DNA of 64,000 nucleotides, taken from NCBI RefSeq assembly GCF_008801475.1, contig NZ_VZPP01000004.1:1-64000 (forward strand), read 5' to 3'. The first letter of the stretch is position 1; each line of letters starts with the position of its first letter. The translations under genes were made by a program, and so were the position numbers. The notes beneath the pieces are model-generated. The model worked only from the letters and a program-made list of their open reading frames with translations. It searched no databases and was not told the DNA's origin. Source of the DNA: Pseudomonas moorei (GTDB lineage Bacteria; Pseudomonadota; Gammaproteobacteria; Pseudomonadales; Pseudomonadaceae). This document shows, piece after piece, positions 1 to 9,083 of the stretch.

Positions 1-3000
1 GTCAACATCGTCGACGACGTACCGAAGGCCAACGCCGATGTGGCTTCGGTCGGCGAGGGCGGTGTGATCACCGGCAACGTGCTGGCGAATGACGTCGGCG
101 GTGCGGATGGCCCGGCCGTCGGTGGCGGCGTGGTCGGCGTGCGCGCCGGCTCGGACACTTCGACGCCGGTGGTCGGCGGCCTCAACAGCCAGATCAACGG
201 CACCTACGGCTACCTGACCCTCGATGCCCACGGCAACGCCGAATACCACAGCTACCCCAACAGCGTGAACGGCCCTGGCGCGACCGACACCTTCACCTAC
301 ACCCTGCGCGACGGTGATGGCGATCAAAGCACCACCACCATCACCATCGACGTGCACAACAGCTGTATCCAGGCGGTCAGCGACAACGACGTGACCGTGT
401 TCGAAAAAGCCCTCGACTTCACCAAGGACGGCCAGGACCTGAGCGGCGGTTACGCCACCGGCAGCGAACCGGGCAATACCGGCGAAACCGCCAGCGGCAC
501 CCTGGTCGGCTCGGTCACCGGCGGCAGCGGTGCGCTGACCTACAGCCTGGTCGGCAGCACCCAGGGTAACTTCGGGTTGATCCAGCTCAACCCCGACGGC
601 ACCTACACCTACACCCTGACCAACCCGGCGCACACCACGCCGCAGGCCAACGACGGCCCCAACACGGTGACCGAAACCTTCACCTACCACGCCACCGATT
701 CGCTGGGGAACGTGGCCACCAGCACCATCGTGGTCAACATCGTCGACGACGTACCGAAGGCCAACGCCGATGTGGCTTCGGTCGGCGAGGGCGGTGTGAT
801 CACCGGCAACGTGCTGGCGAATGACGTCGGCGGTGCGGATGGCCCGGCCGTCGGTGGCGGCGTGGTCGGCGTGCGCGCCGGCTCGGACACTTCGACGCCG
901 GTGGTCGGCGGCCTCAACAGCCAGATCAACGGCACCTACGGCTACCTGACCCTCGATGCCCACGGCAACGCCGAATACCACAGCTACCCCAACAGCGTGA
1001 ACGGCCCTGGCGCGACCGACACCTTCACCTACACCCTGCGCGACGGTGATGGCGATCAAAGCACCACCACCATCACCATCGACGTGCACAACAGCTGTAT
1101 CCAGGCGGTCAGCGACAACGACGTGACCGTGTTCGAAAAAGCCCTCGACTTCACCAAGGACGGCCAGGACCTGAGCGGCGGTTACGCCACCGGCAGCGAA
1201 CCGGGCAATACCGGCGAAACCGCCAGCGGCACCCTGGTCGGCTCGGTCACCGGCGGCAGCGGTGCGCTGACCTACAGCCTGGTCGGCAGCACCCAGGGTA
1301 ACTTCGGGTTGATCCAGCTCAACCCCGACGGCACCTACACCTACACCCTGACCAACCCGGCGCACACCACGCCGCAGGCCAACGACGGCCCCAACACGGT
1401 GACCGAAACCTTCACCTACCACGCCACCGATTCGCTGGGGAACGTGGCCACCAGCACCATCGTGGTCAACATCGTCGACGACGTGCCGAAGGCCAACGCC
1501 GATGTGGCCTCGGTCGGCGAAGGCGGCATCATCACCGGCAACGTGCTGGCGAATGACGTCGGCGGTGCGGATGGCCCGGCGGCCGGTGGCGGCGTGGTCG
1601 GCGTGCGCGCCGGTTCGGACACCTCGACGCCGGTGGTCGGCGGCCTCAACAGCCAAATCAACGGCACCTACGGCTACCTGACCCTCGACGCCCACGGCAA
1701 CGCCGAATACCACAGCTACCCCAACAGCGTGAACGGCCCCGGCGCGACCGACACCTTCACCTACACCCTGCGCGATGGCGACGGCGATCAAAGCACCACC
1801 ACCATCACCATCGACGTGCACAACAGCTGCCTCCAGGCGGTCAGCGACAACGACGTGACCGTGTTCGAAAAAGCCCTCGACTTCACCAAGGACGGCCAGG
1901 ACCTGAGCGGCGGGTACGCCACCGGCAGCGAGCCGGGCAACACCGGCGAGACCGCCAGCGGCACCCTGGTCGGCTCGGTCACCGGCGGCAGCGGCGCGCT
2001 GACCTACACCCTGGTCGGCAGCGCCCAGGGCAACTTCGGGTTGATCCAGCTCAACCCCGACGGCACCTACACCTACACCCTGACCAACCCGGCGCACACC
2101 ACGCCGCAGGCCAACGACGGTCCGAACACGGTGACCGAAACCTTCACCTACCACGCCACCGATTCGCTGGGGAACGTGGCCACCAGCACCATCGTGGTCA
2201 ACATCGTCGACGACGTGCCGAAGGCCAACGCCGATGTGGCCTCGGTCGGCGAAGGCGGCATCATCACCGGCAACGTGCTGGCAAACGACGTCGGCGGTGC
2301 GGATGGCCCGGCCGTCGGTGGCGGTGTGGTCGGCGTGCGCGCTGGTTCGGACACTTCGACCCCGGTGGTCGGCGGCCTCAATAGCCAGATCAACGGCACC
2401 TACGGCTACCTGACCCTCGACGCCCACGGCAACGCCGAATACCACAGCTACCCCAACAGCGTGAACGGCCCCGGTGCGACCGACACCTTCACCTACACCC
2501 TGCGCGATGGCGACGGCGATCAAAGCACCACCACCATCACCATCGACGTGCACAACAGCTGTATCCAGGCGGTCAGCGACAACGACGTGACCGTGTTTGA
2601 AAAAGCCCTCGACTTCACCAAGGACGGCCAGGACCTGAGCGGCGGTTACGCCACCGGCAGCGAGCCGGGCAACACCGGGGAAACCGCCAGCGGCACCCTG
2701 GTCGGCGCGGTCACCGGCGGCAGCGGTGCGCTCACCTACAGCCTGGTCGGCAGCGCCCAGGGTAACTTCGGACTGATCCAGCTCAACCCCGACGGCACCT
2801 ACACCTACACCCTGACCAACCCGGCGCACACCACGCCGCAGGCCAACGACGGCCCGAACACGGTGACCGAGACCTTCACCTACCACGCCACCGATTCGCT
2901 GGGGAACGTGGCCACCAGCACCATCGTGGTCAACATCGTCGACGACGTACCGAAGGCCAATGCCGATGTGGCCTCGGTCGGCGAAGGCGGCATCATCACC

Positions 3001-3310
3001 GGCAACGTGCTGGCGAATGACGTTGGTGGTGCGGATGGTCCGGCGGCCGGTGGCGGTGTGGTCGGCGTGCGCGCCGGTTCGGACACCTCGACCCCGGTGG
3101 TCGGCGGCCTCAACACCCAGATCAACGGCACCTACGGCTACCTGACCCTCGATGCCCACGGCAACGCCGAATACCACAGCTACCCCAACAGCGTGAACGG
3201 CCCCGGCGCGACCGACACCTTCACCTACACCCTGCGCGACGGTGACGGCGATCAAAGCACCACCACCATCACCATCGACGTGCACAACAGCTGTATCCAG
3301 GCGGTCAGCA
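1..3310 (+). repeat. 732-bp in-frame tandem repeats inside the adhesin gene
   Basis: The unit starts with codons for VNIVDDVPKANADV at 1, 733, 1465, 2197 and 2929, exactly 732 bp apart. The first two units look identical base for base, while later copies carry scattered, mostly synonymous changes (for example gta to gtg at the DDV codon, GVITG versus GIITG, AVGGG versus AAGGG). The last unit stops half way, after HNSCIQAVSNND. The array continues past the left edge of the window. Confidence 0.95.
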
Positions 3311-4815
3311 ATAACGACGGGAATGTCGTGGCAGTCGATGATCACGTCATCACCAACGTGCTGTCGGGCAGTGTGACGTTGCCGGGCGAGTTGCTGTTGG
3401 CCAACGATACTGCCGCCAATGGCGATCCGCTCACGGTGTCGCCGACGACCTTCAACACCGGCTGGATCTCCAAGGCAGCGGACTTCACCGGCACTGGCGC
3501 GATCAACTTCAAGGGTACTAACCCCAACAGCACCGAGAACCAGAACCTGTGCGACGTGCGCAGTGCCTTCTCGGCCAATGCCGCGACCATGACGGCGGTG
3601 CTGGTGGTCAGCGGTTTCCTCGGTGCGGTGACCAATGCCCACGCCAATGATGAGGATCGCATCACCGTCAACCTGAAGCAGGGCGAAACCCTCAACCTGG
3701 ACCACAACCTGGCAGCCGGCCATGTGGCCATGGAATATTCGGTCGACGGCGGAGCCTGGATTGCCCTTGCGGACGGGCAAACCCTGACAGCAACGTCGGA
3801 TGCGACCTACCAGATCCACATCACCAACATCACCAACACCAGTGGCAGCAACTCCAACGGGGCGGAAGACTACCAACTGACCATGACCGTCAATTACGCC
3901 GGTGCCCATGACATAGCGCCGGATTACCATGGCGCCTACACCGCCAGCGACAGCCATGGCGGCAGCGACAGCGCCAACCTGACCATCAGCTACCAGGACA
4001 GTCACATCCTCACCGGGACCGCAGGCAATGACACGCTGGTGGCGGGCAATGGCGACAACATCCTCAATGGCGGTGACGGCAATGACATCCTCATCGCAGG
4101 CACCGGAAATAATGAGTTGCACGGCGGCGCCGGCAACGACTTGCTCTACAGCGGTCCGGGCAATGATCTGCTCGACGGTGGCATCGGCAACGATACCGCC
4201 AGCTACGCCCACGCCACGGCCGGGGTCACGGTCAACCTGAGCCTGCTCGGTGCGCAAGACACCCTGGGTGCAGGCATCGATACCCTGACCGGTATCGAAA
4301 ACCTGACGGGCTCGAACTACAACGACACCCTCACCGGTGACAATAACAACAACATCATCAACGGCGGCCTGGGCAACGACGTGCTCAACGGCGGGGGCGG
4401 CGATGACATTCTGATCGGCGGCCTGGGCAACAACACCCTCACCGGCGGCAGTGGTGCCGACACCTTCGAGTGGCTCAAGGGCAATAGTGGCCACGACGTG
4501 ATCACCGACTTCGCACCGGGCACTGACAAACTGGACCTGTCGCAACTGCTGCAAGGCGAAACCAACACGGCGGCATCTCTGGATAACTATCTGCACTTCA
4601 CCGTCAATGGCAGTGGCGCGTCAGTGGTGACCAGCATCGACGTCAGTGCATTGGCCGGCGCGGCGCCGAACCAGACCATCGATCTGGCAGGCGTCAACCT
4701 GGCCAGCCATTACGGGGTGACGCCGGGAGCGGGCGGGGTGATTACCGGGGCGGATACGGCGACCATCATCAACGGGATGCTCAATGATCATTCCTTGAAG
4801 GTGGATACCGTTTGA
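1..4815 (+). CDS. LapA-like giant RTX adhesin, C-terminal part (5' end outside window)
   Basis: Secreted type I (T1SS) biofilm adhesin; only the last ~1,604 codons are present, and the frame is open at base 1. From the edge to about 3310 the protein consists of 244-residue repeats (732 bp), four full units plus a partial fifth, each with VCBS/T1SS-143-like beta-sandwich sequence (NVLANDV, DTFTYTLRDGDGD, NPDGTYTYTL). After a unique segment come RTX calcium-binding nonapeptides of GGxGND type at about 4015-4470, then a typical T1SS C-terminal secretion region (GADTFEW, DVITDFAPGTDKLDLSQLL). I see no vWA domain near the C-terminus, which LapA of P. fluorescens is known to have, so it could be a LapA variant or another LapG-controlled adhesin. 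The LapG cleavage site would lie in the missing N-terminus. The lapD/lapG neighbours support the role. Confidence 0.88.
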   Translation, partial: VNIVDDVPKANADVASVGEGGVITGNVLANDVGGADGPAVGGGVVGVRAGSDTSTPVVGGLNSQINGTYGYLTLDAHGNAEYHSYPNSVNGPGATDTFTYTLRDGDGDQSTTTITIDVHNSCIQAVSDNDVTVFEKALDFTKDGQDLSGGYATGSEPGNTGETASGTLVGSVTGGSGALTYSLVGSTQGNFGLIQLNPDGTYTYTLTNPAHTTPQANDGPNTVTETFTYHATDSLGNVATSTIVVNIVDDVPKANADVASVGEGGVITGNVLANDVGGADGPAVGGGVVGVRAGSDTSTPVVGGLNSQINGTYGYLTLDAHGNAEYHSYPNSVNGPGATDTFTYTLRDGDGDQSTTTITIDVHNSCIQAVSDNDVTVFEKALDFTKDGQDLSGGYATGSEPGNTGETASGTLVGSVTGGSGALTYSLVGSTQGNFGLIQLNPDGTYTYTLTNPAHTTPQANDGPNTVTETFTYHATDSLGNVATSTIVVNIVDDVPKANADVASVGEGGIITGNVLANDVGGADGPAAGGGVVGVRAGSDTSTPVVGGLNSQINGTYGYLTLDAHGNAEYHSYPNSVNGPGATDTFTYTLRDGDGDQSTTTITIDVHNSCLQAVSDNDVTVFEKALDFTKDGQDLSGGYATGSEPGNTGETASGTLVGSVTGGSGALTYTLVGSAQGNFGLIQLNPDGTYTYTLTNPAHTTPQANDGPNTVTETFTYHATDSLGNVATSTIVVNIVDDVPKANADVASVGEGGIITGNVLANDVGGADGPAVGGGVVGVRAGSDTSTPVVGGLNSQINGTYGYLTLDAHGNAEYHSYPNSVNGPGATDTFTYTLRDGDGDQSTTTITIDVHNSCIQAVSDNDVTVFEKALDFTKDGQDLSGGYATGSEPGNTGETASGTLVGAVTGGSGALTYSLVGSAQGNFGLIQLNPDGTYTYTLTNPAHTTPQANDGPNTVTETFTYHATDSLGNVATSTIVVNIVDDVPKANADVASVGEGGIITGNVLANDVGGADGPAAGGGVVGVRAGSDTSTPVVGGLNTQINGTYGYLTLDAHGNAEYHSYPNSVNGPGATDTFTYTLRDGDGDQSTTTITIDVHNSCIQAVSNNDGNVVAVDDHVITNVLSGSVTLPGELLLANDTAANGDPLTVSPTTFNTGWISKAADFTGTGAINFKGTNPNSTENQNLCDVRSAFSANAATMTAVLVVSGFLGAVTNAHANDEDRITVNLKQGETLNLDHNLAAGHVAMEYSVDGGAWIALADGQTLTATSDATYQIHITNITNTSGSNSNGAEDYQLTMTVNYAGAHDIAPDYHGAYTASDSHGGSDSANLTISYQDSHILTGTAGNDTLVAGNGDNILNGGDGNDILIAGTGNNELHGGAGNDLLYSGPGNDLLDGGIGNDTASYAHATAGVTVNLSLLGAQDTLGAGIDTLTGIENLTGSNYNDTLTGDNNNNIINGGLGNDVLNGGGGDDILIGGLGNNTLTGGSGADTFEWLKGNSGHDVITDFAPGTDKLDLSQLLQGETNTAASLDNYLHFTVNGSGASVVTSIDVSALAGAAPNQTIDLAGVNLASHYGVTPGAGGVITGADTATIINGMLNDHSLKVDTV

Positions 4816-4824
4816 TCTGAAATA

Positions 4825-4895
4825 AGATCGCCGCCTCCGGCAGCTCCTTACCTGGGTCGCGCAGACCCTGCAGGAACTGCCGAAGGCGGCGATCT
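4825..4895. terminator. Long inverted repeat between convergent lapA-like gene and lapD
   Basis: The arms at 4825-4843 and 4877-4895 pair at 18 of 19 positions (AGATCGCCGCC..CGGCAG against CTGCCG..GGCGGCGATCT) around a 33-nt loop. It lies between the stop codons of two convergent genes, so a bidirectional terminator or transcription-collision barrier is the natural reading. There is no strong T-run on the + side, so termination efficiency is uncertain. Confidence 0.6.
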
Positions 4896-4911
4896 GTTGA
4901 TCTTGCTGGCC

Positions 4912-6852
4912 TCACATCGGCTCTGGCGGCCCGATCAGTCTTCCCATCACCCCGAACACCCCCAGTTCCTTGATCGTTTCCAGTTCACCCCGGGTCTCGA
5001 CCATCTCTGCAATCAACGGCAAATCGATGCTGTTGGTGGCCCTGAAAATCGCCTCGATGAACAGCCGTTTGTCTCGTTGCTCATCGATGTGCCTGATGTA
5101 GGCCCCATCGATTTTCAAGTAAGCCAGGCCTAGCTGCGTCAGGTTACCGATCTGGCTGAAGCTGCCGCCAAAATGCTGCAGGCCGATGCGGTAACCGGTG
5201 TTGAGCACACTGTGGCTCAGCCGTTGCAGTTCGTCCGCAGGGGGCAGCTGGCATTCGTCGATTTCCAGGGTCAGCAGTGGAGACAGGTCCGGCAGCGATT
5301 CGAGCATGTCGAGGATCAGTCGCAGTTGCACCGGGTCGCGCAGAGTGCTGCCGGACAAGCTCAGCGCCAGTGGCCAGCGGTTGGCGGCGAGATATTCGAG
5401 TGTGGCGTCGAGCATCGCCAGATCGAAGCGTGACGACCAGCCCAGTCGCTCGATCCACGGCAGGAAATGCCCGGCGGCAATCGCTTCGCCCTGCGGGTCG
5501 ATCAGGCGTGCGAGGACTTTGTGGTGCAGCACCTGACTGGTGTCAGCGCATTGCACCACCGGCTGAAAATACAGCTGTAGTTTGCCTTCGGTCAGGGCGT
5601 CGTCGAGCCAGGTACGCCAGTCATGTTGAGGCTGATTCGGTACGGTCTCGTGGTGGCCCAGCATCACCCAGGGGCGGTCGGGGCGTTGCCGGGCTTGAGT
5701 CAGTGCATGGTCCAGGCGCAGTAGCACGTCGCTGGCCGGCTCACCGGGGTGATAGGCGACAATTGCCAAGTGGGCGACGGGCGTGCAATCGCTGGCGCCT
5801 GTCAGGCGCAGGTTTTCCAGGGTGGTGCTGATCTCGGCCGCCAAACGCTCGGCGTCTTCGGTGTTCAGGCCCGGCATCAGCAGGCTGAATTCGCCGCCAC
5901 GGTTGCGAGCCGCCAGCCAGGCGCGCCGCTCGGGCAATCGGGTCAAGCGCTTGAGCAGTTCGCCCACCGCGCTGATCAATGCATCGGTGCGTTGCCCGCC
6001 ACGACGTTGGTTGAGTCCCACCAGATCGTTGATCTGTAGCGTCAGCAAATGGCCGTCACTGTTTTGTTCATCGACCAGTAAATAATCGGCCAGTTGTTCA
6101 TCCAGCAAACGCCGATTGGCCAGCCCGGTCAGGCTGTCCTGATAGGACTCGCTTCGTAGTTTTTCACTGCGTTCGGCTTCTTCGGCGAACAAGGCCTTGA
6201 GTTTCTCGACCATCTGGTTCATGGCCAACACCACGCGTTTCAATTCCGGGGTGCGTGGCAATTTCGGCAGGCTCAGGAACTCACGCTTGCTGATGGCTTC
6301 GGCCTGTTTAACCAGGGTGTCCAGCGGGCGAAATTGCCGACGCAACAGCCAGCCGCCGAAGACCGCGCTGAGCAGGCCGCACACCAACAGCCAGATCAGG
6401 CTGCCAAGGGTACTGTCCCAGAGTTTGGCCAGGGCGAACTGCGGATTGCTTAATACTTCCACCCGCGCCGCTTGCTCCCAGCCGCGCATGATCAGCGCAT
6501 CGCCCCCCTGGACACGCAGGTTCACCAGGTTGACGAACCACCCCGGCACGCCCTCGATGCTCCCCGCAAAGTTGCGCTCTACCAGCACCTGCTGATTCTG
6601 GACATCGACAACGCGAATGCTGCTGAAGTAGCCGCTGTCGAAAATCGAACTGACCATCAGCTCCATCATGGCCGGATCATCGATTTGTGCTGTGAGCGAC
6701 AAACCCAATGCAGTGGCCGCGTCCTGGGCGTGGGAACGCAGTTGACCGAGCATCTGCTCGCGGGAGCTTTCAAGGCTGACAAAAAAACTGCCACTGAATG
6801 CCACCAGCAGGAACAGGCAGATGGCGAGAAACAATTGGTTGCGCAGTTTCAT
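4912..6852 (-). CDS. lapD: LapD, inner-membrane c-di-GMP receptor controlling LapG
   Basis: A 646-residue inside-out signalling protein. N-terminal membrane helix at residues ~5-25, periplasmic output domain to ~150, second helix ~151-171, HAMP, then GGDEF-like and EAL-like domains. Both enzymatic motifs are degenerate: the GGDEF site reads NRGGEF (~317-322) and the EAL position reads KVL (~445-447). This fits the LapD family, which binds c-di-GMP without making or degrading it and sequesters LapG in the periplasm. I placed the start at 6852, where MKLRNQLF follows an AAGGAG ribosome site; an upstream in-frame start would add ten poorly supported residues. It lies 22 bp downstream of lapG, probably in one transcript. 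Confidence 0.93.
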   Translation of the reverse strand: MKLRNQLFLAICLFLLVAFSGSFFVSLESSREQMLGQLRSHAQDAATALGLSLTAQIDDPAMMELMVSSIFDSGYFSSIRVVDVQNQQVLVERNFAGSIEGVPGWFVNLVNLRVQGGDALIMRGWEQAARVEVLSNPQFALAKLWDSTLGSLIWLLVCGLLSAVFGGWLLRRQFRPLDTLVKQAEAISKREFLSLPKLPRTPELKRVVLAMNQMVEKLKALFAEEAERSEKLRSESYQDSLTGLANRRLLDEQLADYLLVDEQNSDGHLLTLQINDLVGLNQRRGGQRTDALISAVGELLKRLTRLPERRAWLAARNRGGEFSLLMPGLNTEDAERLAAEISTTLENLRLTGASDCTPVAHLAIVAYHPGEPASDVLLRLDHALTQARQRPDRPWVMLGHHETVPNQPQHDWRTWLDDALTEGKLQLYFQPVVQCADTSQVLHHKVLARLIDPQGEAIAAGHFLPWIERLGWSSRFDLAMLDATLEYLAANRWPLALSLSGSTLRDPVQLRLILDMLESLPDLSPLLTLEIDECQLPPADELQRLSHSVLNTGYRIGLQHFGGSFSQIGNLTQLGLAYLKIDGAYIRHIDEQRDKRLFIEAIFRATNSIDLPLIAEMVETRGELETIKELGVFGVMGRLIGPPEPM

Positions 6853-6874
6853 CGAACGCTCCTTGCTCTGGCCG

Positions 6875-7582
6875 TTAACCATTGCCCACGGCGAACCCTT
6901 CGGCCTGCATCTTTTTCAGTACGTCTTGCCAGCGCGACAGTTTTTTCGAGTCGCTGCTGCGATTGCCGCCATTGGCACCGGGCAGGTACAGGCCTTCGGC
7001 ATTGAAGGCATACACCGGCAACAAGTCTTTGCGTTGGGAGGCGGGGCGGATGTCACCGATCAGGTTATCCAGCACCAGCGGGTCGGCGGCAGGGCTGCTG
7101 TAGAAGGTCAGCACCATATGCGCCTGATTCTGGGTCAGCGCCTTGACGTAGGTAATGCGCAGTTTTTCGCTGGGAATGCCGAGTTGGCGCAGGCTGAAAT
7201 ATTTCGCCAGTGCGTAGTCCTCGCAATCGGCGGCGCCCTTGATCAGGGATTCAACCGGCGTGGCCCAGTAATCGGTCTGATGCCAGATGCGGGTATCGTC
7301 CTCAAAGTTCAGTTGTTGATTGAAGAAGCGATTGACCACATTGAGTTGTTCGCGCTCAGGCGCGTTGCGTTCGCCCTGGAGCATTTGACTCCAGGCCACA
7401 ATACGTCCCTCTTCAAGGCCGAGTGGACCGTAGCGCTGGCCGACGGTTTGCAGAATCTGCGCAAAATCCCAATAGGCCCCGGCACTGCTGAGTCCGGCCA
7501 GCAGAAAAACGGCCAACAGCAGTCGTCCGCCGATCCGAAGTCGGAACGCTGGCCACCCTGGACTTCGCTGGCTGCGGGACAT
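6875..7582 (-). CDS. lapG: LapG, periplasmic cysteine protease that releases the adhesin
   Basis: A 235-residue bacterial transglutaminase-like cysteine protease (DUF920/peptidase C93). N-terminal signal anchor at ~20-38. The catalytic triad is visible as C120 in GAADCEDYAL, H155 in QAHMVL and D172 in VLDNL. In this family LapG cuts the di-alanine site near the N-terminus of LapA when LapD does not hold it, releasing cells from surfaces; calcium is required in characterised members. It precedes lapD on the same strand. The ribosome site before the ATG is weak, so the start is a little less certain than the identity. Confidence 0.93.
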   Translation of the reverse strand: MSRSQRSPGWPAFRLRIGGRLLLAVFLLAGLSSAGAYWDFAQILQTVGQRYGPLGLEEGRIVAWSQMLQGERNAPEREQLNVVNRFFNQQLNFEDDTRIWHQTDYWATPVESLIKGAADCEDYALAKYFSLRQLGIPSEKLRITYVKALTQNQAHMVLTFYSSPAADPLVLDNLIGDIRPASQRKDLLPVYAFNAEGLYLPGANGGNRSSDSKKLSRWQDVLKKMQAEGFAVGNG

Positions 7583-7700
7583 GTCCGGCTGCTCGTGTGC
7601 TGAGTGTTGAAGTCTAGGTGGTGTTTGCGACGAAGAGGGGCAGATCGTCGGACGAAGGTGTCACGCAGGACTGCCTGAGTGGCGAGGGAGCCACGCAGGG

Positions 7701-8096
7701 TCAGGGTTTGTGCAGGGTTTTCTGGCGAAGGATATAGATCGTCACCAGCACCGCGCTGGTCAGCATGAAGCCGCGTGCCCATGGCAGCGGCACCAGATAG
7801 CAGGAGAACAGAATGCTTATCCACATCAGACCGATGGCGTAGACCTTGCCCTTGAGCGGAATGCCATTGCCATCGAGGTAGTCGCGAATCCAGGGCCCAA
7901 GGTGCCGGTGCTCCACCAGCCATCGATAAAAACGCGGCGAGCTGCGGGCGAAGCAGGCGGCCGCCAGCAGCAGGAAGGGCGTGGTGGGCAATACCGGCAG
8001 GAAAATCCCGATTACCCCCAGCGCTACGCTGAGCCAGCCGATGGCCAGCAGCACGTAGCGCAACATCAGGGGGCGGTTGCCTATGGGGGCGTCCAT
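7701..8096 (-). CDS. DUF454 (YbaN family) small inner-membrane protein
   Basis: 131 residues matching the YbaN/DUF454 pattern: an N-terminal hydrophobic segment with LGVIGIFLPVLPTTPFLLLAA, a polar middle (SSPRFYRWLVEHRHLGPWI, then a short G-rich turn) and two further hydrophobic helices. The family's function is not known. It starts 10 bp after the stop of the upstream UPF0149 gene, so the two are likely co-transcribed. Confidence 0.85.
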   Translation of the reverse strand: MDAPIGNRPLMLRYVLLAIGWLSVALGVIGIFLPVLPTTPFLLLAAACFARSSPRFYRWLVEHRHLGPWIRDYLDGNGIPLKGKVYAIGLMWISILFSCYLVPLPWARGFMLTSAVLVTIYILRQKTLHKP

Positions 8097-8106
8097 AGGC
8101 AGAACC

Positions 8107-8694
8107 TTAGTGGTGACGTGGCTTGAGGATCGCCGGTTTTTCGTCTGGCGCGTTGCACAGCAGGTACAGCGCGGTCAGGGCTTCCGGGATCTGCACGATC
8201 ATGTCGTCCATCAAGTTGGCGTCGGCGGCGATGTCGGAGAACTCCGGTTGCTCGTCGAACAGGCCCGAACCGACCATGATCGGCAGCAGCATTTCGCTGA
8301 CTTCATCTTCGGCGGTTTCGAACCAGGCTTCTTCGCGCAGGAACACGCCTTCCATGAAACCGATGCACCAGCCGCGCAGATCGGAGTCGTCCGGGTCTTC
8401 GCCCAGGTCCAGGTCGCACGGCAACTCGAACTCCTCATCGGAAGCCAGTTGACGGGCGATGTGGGCCTTGAGGGCCAGCAATGTGGATTCGATAGCTTCA
8501 CGCTCGGTGTCGTCGGCGTAATGCGGCTCTTCGGCGAAGAGGGCGTCGATCCACTCACGATCCGGCACCACTTCGGAACAGATCGACAGGGCGGTGAGGT
8601 AGCCGTGGGCGGCCACGTAGTCCAGCGCCTCGTCATGCAGTTCATCGGCGTCGAGGAAGACTTGCAGGCGGGTTAGTTGCTCAGCGAAGGACAT
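8107..8694 (-). CDS. UPF0149/YecA-like protein
   Basis: 195 residues, acidic, with the UPF0149 (YgfB/YecA) architecture: an all-helical protein with LRGWCIGFMEGVFLREEAW in the centre and a helical C-terminus ending in a basic PRHH tail. Function is unknown for this subgroup. An upstream in-frame start exists at 8778, but the ATG at 8694 (MSFAEQLTRL) has AAGGTAGTCC before it and matches the usual N-terminus, so I use it. First gene of a probable two-gene transcript with the DUF454 gene. Confidence 0.8.
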   Translation of the reverse strand: MSFAEQLTRLQVFLDADELHDEALDYVAAHGYLTALSICSEVVPDREWIDALFAEEPHYADDTEREAIESTLLALKAHIARQLASDEEFELPCDLDLGEDPDDSDLRGWCIGFMEGVFLREEAWFETAEDEVSEMLLPIMVGSGLFDEQPEFSDIAADANLMDDMIVQIPEALTALYLLCNAPDEKPAILKPRHH

Positions 8695-8785
8695 TAAAGG
8701 ACTACCTTGGGGAATTAACAGATGCGGGAATTCTAGGCCTTCTTGAGCGCTCAGGCCAGCCGCGCGGCATATTTGCACCGCATTC

Positions 8786-8880
8786 CCTGTGGGAGGGAGC
8801 TTGCTCGCGATGAGGCCGTACCGTCCAACCCCATCGCTGCCTGATTCGCTGCTATCGCGAGCAAGCTCGCCCCCACAGGA
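8786..8880. repeat. REP pair (REPIN-like) upstream of recQ
   Basis: Two inverted copies of the fluorescent-Pseudomonas palindrome: CTGTGGGAGGGAGCTTGCTCGCGATG at the left and TATCGCGAGCAAGCTCGCCCCCACAG at the right, facing each other across ~40 bp. It sits in the 389-bp gap (8695-9083) between the UPF0149 gene and recQ. Apart from a TATACT hexamer at 8940-8945 without a matching -35 element, I see nothing else in that gap. Confidence 0.85.
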
Positions 8881-9083
8881 TTTGTGCGCTGTTGGTGGAG
8901 TGTCTTATCAGCGGCGCCCTTTGCCGGACGGTGCTCGGGTATACTCGCGCGTTTTGTGATGCCCTGCTGGCGTCGCGGCTGAAATGTGAAGCGTCATGCA
9001 ACGCGCACTTACGATTTGTCGGTGCGGTGCTGGTGGTTCTGGACCAGCCTTGCAGGGATGTTTCGGTGATTTTTGGAGTTTTT

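Noticed and set aside
684..3131. Repeated 83-residue frames on the minus strand within the adhesin gene
   Set aside because: They recur every 732 bp because the adhesin repeats do; they are Pro/Ser/Thr-rich antisense shadows without ribosome sites.
1..3310. CRISPR-like array
   Set aside because: The regular repeats are 732-bp coding units of one adhesin, not short repeats with unique spacers.
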